The notes under the pieces are model-generated. The model was not told where the DNA came from. It ran no database searches and worked only from the letters and a program-made list of their open reading frames with translations. Shown piece by piece: positions 38,617-48,015 of a stretch of 64,000 nt of DNA (the stretch's first letter is position 1; each line of letters opens with the position of its first letter). The position numbers and the translations under genes were made by a program. The stretch comes from Chitinophaga varians (lineage in GTDB: Bacteria; Bacteroidota; Bacteroidia; Chitinophagales; Chitinophagaceae), in contig NZ_JABAIA010000001.1 in NCBI RefSeq assembly GCF_012641275.1, forward strand, positions 992,001 through 1,056,000, read 5' to 3'.

Positions 38617-39687
38617 TTATTCCACATACTCAAAACTGGGCGCCGCATACAGGCCATTGCCCATCGGCACGTTCATCAGTCCCTGTGCCAGGTATTTCAG
38701 CTGGTACATGATCATCACCGCCTCTTCCAGCTTTTCCCGCTTCCCGTTTACCGTTTCATGTATCACCCGCAACATGTCGCAATAACGTTTATTGAACTGA
38801 TGCATCATATTCCTCTCCTCTGTTCCTTCTTTGAAGTCACTCATTTTGATGTTCTCTTTGACATTATGCACCTGGTTCCAATCCACAGGGAACTTATCGC
38901 CCGTAGGGCCGCTTTTTGGTGTATCTGTAGGCTTGTAATATTGCTCCTTATAGATCTCATTAAAACGGAAATAGTGCGCATATTCCACATCTTCACCAAA
39001 AAGCTTGTGGTTATTATCTTCAATGGTACCATCTATTCCCTCGCCCTGTCCTACTATCTCAAAGATCGCTTCTTCCGCAGTTGCCTGATCGTATACTTCT
39101 ATCAGGCCGCCGCCGCCCCCATAAAACTGCTCCGGCCTGATTTGCCGGGAACGGTCGCCGGTAAAAATGTTCCCCTGGGCCGCCAGCCTTTTAAGTCCAT
39201 CTACAATCGCTTCATAAAACTGCCCGATGGACGCATAATGGTCGGGCTCTGGCCGAGCATCCTTTCCACCGGGCTTTTCTATTTTCAGAAATGTGTCAAC
39301 CGCCGGGCGGGAGAATTTCTGCAGGCTCACCTTAAAAGCCTCATTACTGTGCGGCAGATAAGTAGGATACTTCGGAACAAAGTCCCGATGCGAGATAGCT
39401 GGCTTTCCACCGATAGCGTTCAGGATATTGCAGGCCAGTATCATGTGCAGCATCTCCTCCATTACTACCCCTTTTATGGCCCGGGCGGAGGCGTCGTTAG
39501 TGTTTTCCCGGATAGAGTACAAAGCAAACAGGTAAGGCGGAATAGTAGAATGTTCCAGCTCAATGGCCACTTGCAGATGTTCACGTAAACTTTTTATAGT
39601 AGTGATTTGGTTAAACCCCGTGAGGGTAGGTTCTCCGCTTCGCATCAACCGGTGACGGATGCCTGAAATGAGTTGATTGGTCTCCAT
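38617..39687 (-). CDS. Ferritin-like domain protein (VioB-type)
   Basis: 356 residues, no signal peptide. The N-terminal half is a ferritin-like four-helix domain with probable metal ligands in LEHSTIPPYLFALYSI and VMEEMLHMILACNILNAIGG (E..H pattern). EYAHYFRFNEIYK follows further on. This domain occurs in VioB/StaD-type enzymes and in stand-alone proteins next to GMC oxidoreductases (family knowledge). It is the last gene of a three-gene minus-strand cluster, 23 bases behind the GMC gene. It may serve as an oxidase or electron acceptor partner for the dehydrogenase (inference). Confidence 0.75.
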   Translation of the reverse strand: METNQLISGIRHRLMRSGEPTLTGFNQITTIKSLREHLQVAIELEHSTIPPYLFALYSIRENTNDASARAIKGVVMEEMLHMILACNILNAIGGKPAISHRDFVPKYPTYLPHSNEAFKVSLQKFSRPAVDTFLKIEKPGGKDARPEPDHYASIGQFYEAIVDGLKRLAAQGNIFTGDRSRQIRPEQFYGGGGGLIEVYDQATAEEAIFEIVGQGEGIDGTIEDNNHKLFGEDVEYAHYFRFNEIYKEQYYKPTDTPKSGPTGDKFPVDWNQVHNVKENIKMSDFKEGTEERNMMHQFNKRYCDMLRVIHETVNGKREKLEEAVMIMYQLKYLAQGLMNVPMGNGLYAAPSFEYVE

Positions 39688-39710
39688 ATCAATGGTATTT
39701 AGATAAACAA

Positions 39711-41588
39711 TTATTTAAGTGCCTTCAAAATGTTTTCTGCCGCTGCGAATGATAATGCCGCCAGCGTAAGCGTTGGGTTGGAAGTCCCCAGCGTGGCCAT
39801 ATTGCCCGCTCCTACCAGGTAGAGGTTTTGATGGTCCCATGCCTGCTGTTTATCGTTCACCACGGAATTTTCCTTGGTGGTGCCCATGCAATGCGTACCC
39901 ACCACATGTCCTGCGCCCCGGAAAACGTATCCCTGTTTATCAAAGGTCGTGTAGTCAGGCTCGTTAGACGGATAGTTGGTATAATCCTGCACGCCCATGC
40001 CGGCAAAAATCTGGTCAGACACCGACTTGGAGGCTTTGAACGCCTTCAGCGTATAGTCATCCACGTTATAAGTGATGACCGGTCTGTAGTTGCCGATGTT
40101 GTCCAGGTAATTCTTATCAATGGTGACACGGTTGGCTTTTTCCGGCAACTGCTCACATTCAAAATGTAGCAGTAACTGCCTGGACAACTGGTCACCAATG
40201 TGCTTCCGCAGGTCTTTACCATACAAGTTGAGCGTGGACACGGCATGGTCAAGGTCCGTGTCAGGAGAACCGGTAGGCCATCCCCAACCCCAGTTGTCAA
40301 TAGGTGATATCCAGGCAGCATGATCTTTTCTGAATTTACCGTCCCGGAAAGTAGGAATGTTGGTAGTGGAGCCGGGGCCTCTGAAAGGATATACTTTGTC
40401 TTTCATCAGTCCCCAGGTAAGCAATACGGCATGGTCCATCAGGTTACATCCTACCACTTTGCTGTTTTTGCAAGCTTCTGACGCCAGCAGTATTTTGGCA
40501 TTTTCGATGGCATTGGCTGCCAGCACATAAATCTTGCCTTTGGCCACACCCTCTGTATAGTTCTTACTGTCAGGATGCTCATATTTTTTATACGCTACGC
40601 CCGTGATGTTGCCGGTGCTGGTATCGATATTAATTTTTGTGGCCACTACCTGGCTAATGAGCGTCAGATGTTCTTTTTTAGCGCTCTTCAATGTTTTTAA
40701 TGCATTGTATTTTGCCTGGACAGGGCAGATGGGCACACAACTGGCATTGCCCTCACAGCGCTGCCCGGCGTAAGGGTCCCAGATGGCGCCCACGGGAACG
40801 TACACATCGCTTTTTTTAGGGAAAGCCTGGAGCTCCAGCTTTTGTGTCGTCGTGTTCCATACGGTGGCAGCATGACGGTACTTTTCATTAGGCGTGGAAT
40901 TTCTGCCTTGTGGCGTACTGGTACACCATGGGAGGTAGGTATCGCCATTCAGGGAAATTTCCAGGCCAGCCAGCCCTTCTATAAAGGATTTGTCAATATA
41001 GCTCTGGGGAATTTTATACATGGGAAATACATACTCTTTGCCAAAAAAATCATCCCCCACATTAGGATAACGCTGATCACTTACATCGCTGGCGACACCG
41101 ATTTCCCGTTCAGCCATTTCGTAATAAGGTTTCAGATAGGCGTAATTGATAGGCCAGTCCACCGCCTGACCATATACGCTGCGCATTTTAAAATCATTGG
41201 GCAGCATACGCAGGCAGGTGCCCAGCCAGTGCAGGGTGGTGCCGCCAGCCGCACGGGCGTAATCGCTGGCAAAAGGCAACTTGCCTTTCTGCACAAAGTA
41301 TCCTTTGTCCAGCGTACCGTTGATCTGCGCCATGTCCAGCACGTTGGGCGATTGTGCGTCTTTTACGTCCGGATAGGGCGCATTGGGCACTTTGGCCAGC
41401 GCCGTATAATACGACCGCATGTAATCCTGGTAATTTTTATACGCGCCTTCGGTATCGAAGGCCATTCCGGCTTCCAGACCGGCTTCCAGCAGCAATACCT
41501 GCTTACCGGCCTGTGTAAGGGTTTTGGCGACGATAGACCCGGCAATGCCGGAGCCTACGATGACTACATCATATTCTTTGTTTTCCAT
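39711..41588 (-). CDS. GMC oxidoreductase with 3Fe-4S-type Cys motif (FAD glucose/sugar dehydrogenase alpha-like)
   Basis: 625 residues from the ATG at 41588; the longer frame to 41660 adds 24 unlikely residues. FAD-binding GSGIAGS lies at about residues 12-18. A central RCEGNASCVPICPVQAKYN places Cys at 278, 284 and 288, the same spacing as the three ligands of the 3Fe-4S cluster of bacterial FAD-dependent glucose dehydrogenase alpha subunits. The C-terminus has GAGHVVGTHCMGTT (active-site His region) and GTSNPTLTLAALSFAAAENIL. The upstream gene encodes a small subunit of the matching family. No TAT or Sec signal is visible. The sugar or polyol substrate is unknown. Confidence 0.82.
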   Translation of the reverse strand: MENKEYDVVIVGSGIAGSIVAKTLTQAGKQVLLLEAGLEAGMAFDTEGAYKNYQDYMRSYYTALAKVPNAPYPDVKDAQSPNVLDMAQINGTLDKGYFVQKGKLPFASDYARAAGGTTLHWLGTCLRMLPNDFKMRSVYGQAVDWPINYAYLKPYYEMAEREIGVASDVSDQRYPNVGDDFFGKEYVFPMYKIPQSYIDKSFIEGLAGLEISLNGDTYLPWCTSTPQGRNSTPNEKYRHAATVWNTTTQKLELQAFPKKSDVYVPVGAIWDPYAGQRCEGNASCVPICPVQAKYNALKTLKSAKKEHLTLISQVVATKINIDTSTGNITGVAYKKYEHPDSKNYTEGVAKGKIYVLAANAIENAKILLASEACKNSKVVGCNLMDHAVLLTWGLMKDKVYPFRGPGSTTNIPTFRDGKFRKDHAAWISPIDNWGWGWPTGSPDTDLDHAVSTLNLYGKDLRKHIGDQLSRQLLLHFECEQLPEKANRVTIDKNYLDNIGNYRPVITYNVDDYTLKAFKASKSVSDQIFAGMGVQDYTNYPSNEPDYTTFDKQGYVFRGAGHVVGTHCMGTTKENSVVNDKQQAWDHQNLYLVGAGNMATLGTSNPTLTLAALSFAAAENILKALK

Positions 41589-41632
41589 TGTTGTGGTGAT
41601 TTTAGTAAGATGTATCCGTTTATACCTGATCG

Positions 41633-42109
41633 TTATTCCGGCAGTGGAGCTATGCTCCATGAAGCGAAGCCGGGCTGCCTGGAGCCTTCAGGATGGCTGC
41701 CCATGGCGTTCCATATCAGCCCCTGTTGATAAGCTTCCGGGGACACAAAGTGGTTTTCATTTCCTTTGTGGTCCTTGCCATACTTCGCCATCCATGCAGG
41801 CGGTAAGGGCAGCCACGCGCCCCAGTACCACATCTGGATGATATTACGGGTGAGAGGCCCGTATTTCAGGCTGGCGAGTAACTGCTGCCGGATCTCCCGG
41901 TCAAGCGCCGGTTCGTTGCCGCCCACAACATCTAAAATGACGGCTGTCCGGGTCAGATACTCATTGGTCATCTCCTCGCCGGTTATACGGCGAACGGTAC
42001 TCAGATACGCATCCGCCATTCCGGTGGCTATCAGGGATATCCGCGGGTAGCCTGTGAGCGGTACTGAAATAGCGAGGAATTCATTCAGTCCTGCTGTTGT
42101 TTTGTCCAT
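41633..42109 (-). CDS. Small subunit, FAD-dependent sorbitol/glucose dehydrogenase type (FAD-SLDH family)
   Basis: 158 residues. The pattern LNEFLAISVPLTGY, then TRNIIQMWYWGAWLPLP, ...GLIWNAMGSHPEGSRQPGFASW matches the small (gamma-type) subunit of FAD-dependent sugar and polyol dehydrogenases. In proteobacteria this subunit carries a TAT signal and takes the catalytic subunit through the inner membrane. Here the protein starts right at the conserved fold (MDKTTAGLNEFLAI) with no signal. It is therefore either cytoplasmic, or the start is wrong (no upstream signal was seen in frame). First gene of the cluster with the GMC and ferritin-like genes. Confidence 0.72.
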   Translation of the reverse strand: MDKTTAGLNEFLAISVPLTGYPRISLIATGMADAYLSTVRRITGEEMTNEYLTRTAVILDVVGGNEPALDREIRQQLLASLKYGPLTRNIIQMWYWGAWLPLPPAWMAKYGKDHKGNENHFVSPEAYQQGLIWNAMGSHPEGSRQPGFASWSIAPLPE

Positions 42110-42538
42110 AAGCGATATTTATATAGGTGAGATATTCAGGCGGGAGCCAATAGTGCCGCCTTCAGGGCATGAGCTACCCTGCGGCTGCACGTCAGCAGCA
42201 CATGACATAAAAGCAATAAAAAGGCATTGTTATTCGTCCGTCCATGCGTACGGAACAATCAACCGGAAAGATGCAGAAACAATGGGGCTGCGTGTATGTT
42301 TATTATGCATGAAAGAGGACCTCTTTCCTGCTTGAGTTTGACAGACATTTGAGGGTTGTGCATTTGAGGGATTCACCAGGAAATTTTAAAAGGGCTTCGT
42401 CAATGATCGGGCTATTGAGTCTTGATTAATGGCTATTATCCGGAATAGTAGTTCATTCTAAATATAGAATAAATTTTAAAAACAAAAAATTGATTTAAAA
42501 ATAAATGTTAACATTCCTAACCATTTACAAAAAAAGCA
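42110..42538. other. Intergenic stretch upstream of the dehydrogenase cluster
   Basis: No gene recognised. The part near 42110 must contain the promoter of the minus-strand dehydrogenase cluster; the part at 42440-42540 is very AT-rich. A short plus frame at 42054-42335 is antisense or non-coding in character. Confidence 0.5.
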
Positions 42539-42568
42539 AAGCCTGTGATGGTACACAGGCTTTTTTTT
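42539..42568. terminator. Bidirectional-looking terminator after the T9SS cargo gene
   Basis: Arms GCCTGTG (42541-42547) and CACAGGC (42554-42560) around ATGGTA, with eight T on the plus side and TTTGCTTTTTTT on the minus side. It ends the minus-strand transcript of the gene at 42669. Confidence 0.85.
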
Positions 42569-42668
42569 GGGCTTACTGCTGGTTTTACTAGGAGTGGTTT
42601 TTATTTTAATTTTTGAAAATACAGGTCAGACGATGGCTCCGCGCTACGCTGACCGCACATTCATTTGA

Positions 42669-44273
42669 TTAATGAACAATTTCCACTTTGCTGGTCACTA
42701 CCTCACGATTCTCGTCTTCTATGTCATAAAATGTCAGGATATATAATCCGGAAGGCAAATCTGCCTTTGATATCATGGTAATATTGCTGTTAATAATCCG
42801 GCTGTCCCTTTCGCGGCCGGCCACATCATGCATCACCATGCGCAGCTGATGATGTATGCCCACCAGTTCTATCCGGAAATTACCGTCATTGGGATTAGGC
42901 GATATATTGACCTGGATCAGCCATGGTACCGGCTTAATGGCGCTGTAAGATATTTTGCCGTCGCGACCGAATATTTTAAGCCGGTAGTAGGTCCAGTTGT
43001 CATACATGTCGTCGTCCCGGTAATAATAGTCCAGCGGACCGTTGCTGGTACCGTTCAGGCTATGTGGCGCAACGCTTGCCACGGTATAAAAACTGTCTTC
43101 GTTCTCCCGTCGCCGTTGTACTTCATAATGGTCCAGGTTCAGTTCTTTCGTCGAGCGCCAATGGGTGCCTACCCATTGAATGGTTTCCCGGTAAGCTTCA
43201 AAAAAGAGCGCCACGTCAGAAGTGAAATTCTTAAATGTCGCTACCGACAGGTATGTGTTGATTTCTCCACCATCACGGAAAGTACGGCCATTCAGGTAGG
43301 TATTCCGTTGCAGCGTGCCGCTGGTCAATGTTCCGGGAGTCCTCACACCGGAAGGTGCCACGGTGTCCCATCCGGCCCCGCTGTCATAGCGGGTGATATA
43401 ACTGCTGTCGCGATTAAGCGAAAAATTACTGCCTTCATCTGCCGCCTGATGTTGTAACACTACGGTTACATTGTTCAGTGCGCCGGAGTCCTGTTTGATA
43501 TGCCACGTTTTTAACACAAACCCGGATGCGTCCATATTCCCGGAAAGCGCGTAACGGTAAACGCTGTCAAACACCCTGGCCTGTATGGTTTTCGGTGTAC
43601 TGCCATTGTTCCTCAATGCCATGGGCGAATAACTGCCGGTCGTGGTGCCAACAGGAAATACTACCATACTGTCCGCAGCGCCGATCTGTTCCCGGAACAG
43701 AAAACCGCCGCCCGGCTGGGAACCTGTTACGACAAAGGATTTGTCAGAATAACCGGTAATATCACCGGGATGACCATCCCCGACCACCAGGTTCCAACCG
43801 TTCAGCAGCAGGTGTCCCGTCTCAAAGTTGAGATGATAGCGCACTTTCAGGTCGCTTAAATCATCCAGGTAAACATCATTCACATTACCAATACTAAGGT
43901 TGGGAAAGCTCGCACCGGCGTTGGCGCTGGCGCTGTAGCCCCCGTAGATATGCTGTGCTCCGTTGTTAATACCTTTTACCTGCAGGAAGCGGAAGGTACC
44001 GCCCATATATTGCTGGTGAGTGTTGTTATATTCATTTTCGTCCGGTAAAACCGCCCCGTTGGCGTTTTCCCATTTATTCCCGTAGAAATTCACCACACTT
44101 CCTTTCAAAGAGCCAAAACGGCCATCATTTTTCACATCACTGAAGATGGCCACCGTATCCTGTGCATGCACGCTGATATCACCTCCCTGCGGCACATATA
44201 CGCCTGTCTGCGCAACGCATACGTTCGCTCCTGTTAAGAGCCATACAACCATATGAATGATACTGTTACGCAT
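42669..44273 (-). CDS. Secreted protein with type A T9SS C-terminal sorting domain
   Basis: 534 residues with signal peptide (ending NVCVAQ). The last ~80 residues form the type IX secretion sorting signal: VNISPNPNDGNFRIELVG, MVMHDVAGRE, ISKADLPSGLYILTFYD, VTSKVEIVH. The body is beta-rich (hyalin-like, GGDISVHAQDTVAIFSDVKNDG; NNGAQHIYGGYSASANAGASFPNLSI) with an FnIII-like segment before the tail (WRSTKELNLDHYEVQRR). It is expected on the cell surface or outside the cell. Its ATG overlaps the stop of the upstream gene (TGATG), so the pair is coupled. Confidence 0.85.
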   Translation of the reverse strand: MRNSIIHMVVWLLTGANVCVAQTGVYVPQGGDISVHAQDTVAIFSDVKNDGRFGSLKGSVVNFYGNKWENANGAVLPDENEYNNTHQQYMGGTFRFLQVKGINNGAQHIYGGYSASANAGASFPNLSIGNVNDVYLDDLSDLKVRYHLNFETGHLLLNGWNLVVGDGHPGDITGYSDKSFVVTGSQPGGGFLFREQIGAADSMVVFPVGTTTGSYSPMALRNNGSTPKTIQARVFDSVYRYALSGNMDASGFVLKTWHIKQDSGALNNVTVVLQHQAADEGSNFSLNRDSSYITRYDSGAGWDTVAPSGVRTPGTLTSGTLQRNTYLNGRTFRDGGEINTYLSVATFKNFTSDVALFFEAYRETIQWVGTHWRSTKELNLDHYEVQRRRENEDSFYTVASVAPHSLNGTSNGPLDYYYRDDDMYDNWTYYRLKIFGRDGKISYSAIKPVPWLIQVNISPNPNDGNFRIELVGIHHQLRMVMHDVAGRERDSRIINSNITMISKADLPSGLYILTFYDIEDENREVVTSKVEIVH

Positions 44274-45550
44274 CAGGGATTGATAATGGTTACATCGAAG
44301 GTGACGCTACCCAGCTTCTGGTTACCACTGGTACCTGCGCCGCTGTTGATAATATTGATGGTAACGGTGTTCACCGCGCTCACAAAGGCATAAGCGATGG
44401 CCAGTCCCTGTGGCAGTGCGCTCCGTGGGTTCACGATCACTGAGGCATTGAGATTGGCGCCGGTAACAGTTGCCGTTTTCGTAAGACTGACCGTGTTCGT
44501 GATATTAGTGACATTGTCTGACAATGAAAAATTGGATTTGATCATACTGCTCATGACGGTGCCACTGGCGCCCAGTTTGAAATTCCCCCCAACATCCAGT
44601 TTTGCTGCCGGAGCCGTATTAGCGACACCAACATTACCGCTTCCGTCTATCCGCATGGCCTCATTAGCAGCGGCGATACCACCGGTAATAAATATCAGGC
44701 TCTTATTATTGCTGGCGTTACCGATCACAAAATTATTCCCGGTAGCATATAAGTAAGCGGTATTGGTACTGCCGATGATCGTAGCATTGCTGTATCCTCC
44801 GGAGTTAATGCCCATGTCAATGAAGTTGTTGGAAGTGTTACCATTATTGGCATAAGCCACAACATCTGTCCGGGCACTCTGGCCTCCATGAAGATTCTGG
44901 ATGCTAAGCTGCAAATTGCTGTTTACGTTGCCCTGCCCGCGTATGAGGTTATTAGAAGTAGATGTTCCACCGTCCACCAGGAGGCGTTCCGGGTTGGTAG
45001 CATTGAAGGCGCTGGAACCAATGCCTACACTGCCTGTGGCGCTGATGCGCATTTTCTCGGTATTGTTGGTGATAATTGGCAGGTCAAAATTGGTAGTGGT
45101 GCCGAGGTTCTGCAAAGCTGCTACTCCGTTGCCGCCCAGCAGCCACGCTCCTCCCGCAGAACCTGACACCGAAATAACCCCGGTAACATTATTGTAAACT
45201 ATCCCGCTACCGGCGCTAAAAAGGGAGCGTACTTTAAGAAAAAAATTTGCTATATCAGTAGTATCCACCGCAAAAAGCGCTTTTCTCCAGGCGCCGCTGC
45301 TACGCACACGCAGACTCTTATCACCCTGATAAAAGAGAATGGAACCATCCGGTGCTGTGGTCAACGGAGCTACTGTCGTATCCGGTATCCGGGTCAGCAA
45401 CAATCCCTGTGACTGGCTTTCCAGCTCAAGCACAGATGATTTATTGATGACGGCGGGGTTCCTGCCCAGCTTTAACTGTTGCGCAACAACAAACAGCGGC
45501 AGCAGCAGCAGTAAAACCACCAGACGGCACACATGAAATGTACTTCCCAT
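44273..45550 (-). CDS. Exported adhesin-like or fibre-like repeat protein (shares N-terminal module with 45590 gene)
   Basis: 425 residues with signal peptide (ending FVVAQQ). The first mature segment is LKLGRNPAVINKSSVLELES followed by QGLLLTRIPD, a module also present in the upstream paralogue. The rest is Ala, Gly, Ser, Thr, Asn-rich beta sequence (GSVGIGSSAFNATNPERLLVDGG; NNFVIGNASNNKSLIFITGG; GSGNVGVANTAPAAKLDVGG), the style of tail-fibre or S-layer-like proteins. No catalytic motif. Function is unknown; secreted structural role inferred. Confidence 0.68.
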   Translation of the reverse strand: MGSTFHVCRLVVLLLLLPLFVVAQQLKLGRNPAVINKSSVLELESQSQGLLLTRIPDTTVAPLTTAPDGSILFYQGDKSLRVRSSGAWRKALFAVDTTDIANFFLKVRSLFSAGSGIVYNNVTGVISVSGSAGGAWLLGGNGVAALQNLGTTTNFDLPIITNNTEKMRISATGSVGIGSSAFNATNPERLLVDGGTSTSNNLIRGQGNVNSNLQLSIQNLHGGQSARTDVVAYANNGNTSNNFIDMGINSGGYSNATIIGSTNTAYLYATGNNFVIGNASNNKSLIFITGGIAAANEAMRIDGSGNVGVANTAPAAKLDVGGNFKLGASGTVMSSMIKSNFSLSDNVTNITNTVSLTKTATVTGANLNASVIVNPRSALPQGLAIAYAFVSAVNTVTINIINSGAGTSGNQKLGSVTFDVTIINP

Positions 45551-45589
45551 AACAGCTAGTTGAATGATGAAAGCAGTAGCAATACATCA

Positions 45590-47140
45590 CTACTTCTTAA
45601 TCACGTACCAGTCTGTGCCATCTGTCTGCAGCGTCACAAACGTCCAGTCGTTGTAAATAATATAGTTACTGGAACCGTCTATAGTGCCCCCGCTGGTGGC
45701 GATGGTCACTTCTTTGTCGATACCGCCGCTGCCGATTTTCTTGATGGTATAAATGCGGCCGGCAATAGTGCCAGGGCTGGGCAGCGTGATAGTCAGCGCG
45801 CCGCCGGTAGCATCAGCGAGGATGGTATTGTCGCCCGCGGTGACGGCATAGCTGCTCGTCACCTTCGTCAGGTTGGTAGACATAGAGCCGTTGACCTGGA
45901 AACTGGAGTTGGCTTTGGTGCCTTCCGCTACGCCGACTGCCAGCGAATCCCGGAAGCTCTTATAACCGGCGAAGGTTTGTCCGCTGAGGAGGTTCACCAC
46001 GCCCCTTACCGTGGTGGAGGCGTCAGGAATATTGATCACCATCTGCGTGGCGGAGCTGCTGTCGATGTTGATATCATTCACCGATCCGGGGCTTTTACCG
46101 GTGACCAGTGTTTTGAAAGCACTATTGTTCAAAAACCTTTGCACCACTGTGCCATCCGACCGCCGGATCAGCACATTGTTGCTGTCTGTTGGCGCCGCGG
46201 TACCGATGGTGGTCAGCAGCAGATTACCGTCAACAGTAGTATTTTGTATGATATGCAGATTGTTTTGGAAAGTTTTATTACCGCCGAAAGTCTGGTCCGC
46301 TATAGAAACACCACCAGGATTAGTGGCGTCTGCTGCATGCAGCGTTAAGGTTCCATTACTGACACTGATTCCGTTAGCATCGGGTGTAACAGCAAATAAG
46401 GTGTGTAGTATCTGGAATCGGGCAGAGGAATCAAACCGCAGCCAGTCTCCATAAGATAATAACCCGCGTGAGGTGGCACCGGTGCCTGTCTGTGTTGGTA
46501 TGTTAAATGTGTGCACACCATTCGCGGAACTAATGGTAAAATCTTTACTTACAGCACTGTCCACGGCAAATGTCTGAGCAGTGTCTCTTAACCCGTTCAG
46601 CGAGGCAATGGCATTACTGAAGGCAGCTGCCGATATGGTACGTTGTAATACCTGTCCTGTGGTGGGTTCTATCACCAGTACCTGCAGCTGATTGGTACCC
46701 GCTGGTATGGTACCGGCGCTCATGGTAAAACTGCCACCTGCCGTAAGGCGCATTCTCTCTGTATTACCGGTTTTAAAGATCACCGGTTGCTGATCGGTGG
46801 TACCCAGAAAATTTTTGGTGGAATCTGTTCCGGCGTTGCCGGTAATGTTCCAGGTGCTGATGCTGTCTGCAGACATACGCTGCCACTGCCCGTATTTCCT
46901 GATAAAAAGACTGGCAGAATCAGTCACATAAATGATCATACCATCAGGCGCAGTGTTCAATGGCGCCGCGGTAAGATTGGCGCCTGGTATCCTTGGCAGC
47001 AAAAGACCCTGCCGGGTACTTTCCAGTTCAAGGATGGAAGACTTATTGATCTGACTGGGGTTAGACCCAACTTTGAGTTGAGCAAATGCAGCAGAGAGGC
47101 CTGTAAAAAACACCAACAAAGTAAAACTCCAACGCTTCAT
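45590..47140 (-). CDS. Exported fibre-like repeat protein, paralogue of the 44273 gene
   Basis: 516 residues from the ATG at 47140, which opens a signal peptide (MKRWSFTLLVFFTGLSAAFAQ); the frame to 47245 adds 35 residues of unlikely sequence. The mature start LKVGSNPSQINKSSILELES, then QGLLLPRIPGANL, repeats the module of the next gene. Repeats with INIPDASTTVRGVVNLLSGQTFAGYKSFRD-type and TFGGNKTFQNNLHIIQNTTVDG segments follow, as in phage tail-fibre-like proteins. The C-terminal ~90 residues (ITLPSPGTIAGRIYTIKKIG, ...DGTDWYVIKK) resemble fibre tip modules. 39 bases lie between it and the next gene, so a three-gene operon is likely. Confidence 0.68.
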   Translation of the reverse strand: MKRWSFTLLVFFTGLSAAFAQLKVGSNPSQINKSSILELESTRQGLLLPRIPGANLTAAPLNTAPDGMIIYVTDSASLFIRKYGQWQRMSADSISTWNITGNAGTDSTKNFLGTTDQQPVIFKTGNTERMRLTAGGSFTMSAGTIPAGTNQLQVLVIEPTTGQVLQRTISAAAFSNAIASLNGLRDTAQTFAVDSAVSKDFTISSANGVHTFNIPTQTGTGATSRGLLSYGDWLRFDSSARFQILHTLFAVTPDANGISVSNGTLTLHAADATNPGGVSIADQTFGGNKTFQNNLHIIQNTTVDGNLLLTTIGTAAPTDSNNVLIRRSDGTVVQRFLNNSAFKTLVTGKSPGSVNDINIDSSSATQMVINIPDASTTVRGVVNLLSGQTFAGYKSFRDSLAVGVAEGTKANSSFQVNGSMSTNLTKVTSSYAVTAGDNTILADATGGALTITLPSPGTIAGRIYTIKKIGSGGIDKEVTIATSGGTIDGSSNYIIYNDWTFVTLQTDGTDWYVIKK

Positions 47141-48015
47141 AAACACACATTTTAGAAATAAACGGTATAAGGATAAAAGGGCGTGACCCTTTAGCTGTAA
47201 GCAATCATGAAGAGTGTATACCATGACGGTAGGAGGGCAATACACTGCCTGATGGCAATGCTGTCATTATGCGATCATGGTGAAAAGAAAGTAAGCCAGG
47301 TTGGCATTGGTTAGAACGAGGGGCGTGCATATTTCCCGGTGCACATGAGGGATGTTAGCGTCGCCGACACATGACTATAATACCATTGTTATGATTGATT
47401 TTAGTACTACCTGTTTTAACCTCCGGAGGTAGTTAAGAAATTCGATGAATTGGCAAATGTTGCCCAACTATCGATCTGCATACAAGAAGTCAAAGTATTC
47501 GGTTTGGTCATTAACGTTGCCAGCATTTACAACATGGAAATGTTCTTGGTAGCGTATCTGAATCTTGAATAAAGTTAACACTGTTTTTCACCCGATGCGA
47601 AAACTTTTTGTCAATTATTAAAAGTAGATAGGGAAAGTGGAATTTTACCGGTTTAACGTATAACGATCGCCGTCAGTGATCAAAAAAAGGGTACTTTCTA
47701 CATCATTAAAATACTTCTAAAACAGCCACCACGGCCAATATACAGACAACCATCCGTTAACAATTGAATAACCAAACGAATTGTTAACGAACATTCGCAC
47801 TCCTTCCAACAATAACATTACTCCTTTACAGGAAAACAAAAAAACAGTTGCCTTGCAAACACAATGCAGTGACACTGTCTATCTTCATTTCAACGAGAGC
47901 CCTTATACATATATCTGTAGCGAACTAAAATCGATAGCCCAATTCAATGATAGCAACCAAAATCTGTCAACCTGCTTCAGTATTGATGTAAACCCAAACC
48001 CTCAAACCCTGACAA
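47141..48015. other. 875-bp intergenic region between divergent genes
   Basis: It separates the minus-strand surface-protein operon from the metallopeptidase gene. No coding sequence is convincing. The short frame 47781-48032 has no start of quality, lacks homologous look and overlaps the next gene. It contains an inverted repeat at 47756-47788 (separate entry) and a weaker ACTACCT/AGGTAGT pair (47406-47412, 47427-47433). Confidence 0.55.
47756..47788. repeat. Perfect 10-bp inverted repeat upstream of the metallopeptidase gene
   Basis: GTTAACAATT (47756-47765) and AATTGTTAAC (47779-47788) with a 13-base AT-rich spacer. The arms are also read as the same symmetric half-site, so a dimeric regulator could bind. 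It lies 228 bases before the start of the M57-like gene and about 620 bases before the divergent operon. Confidence 0.5.
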
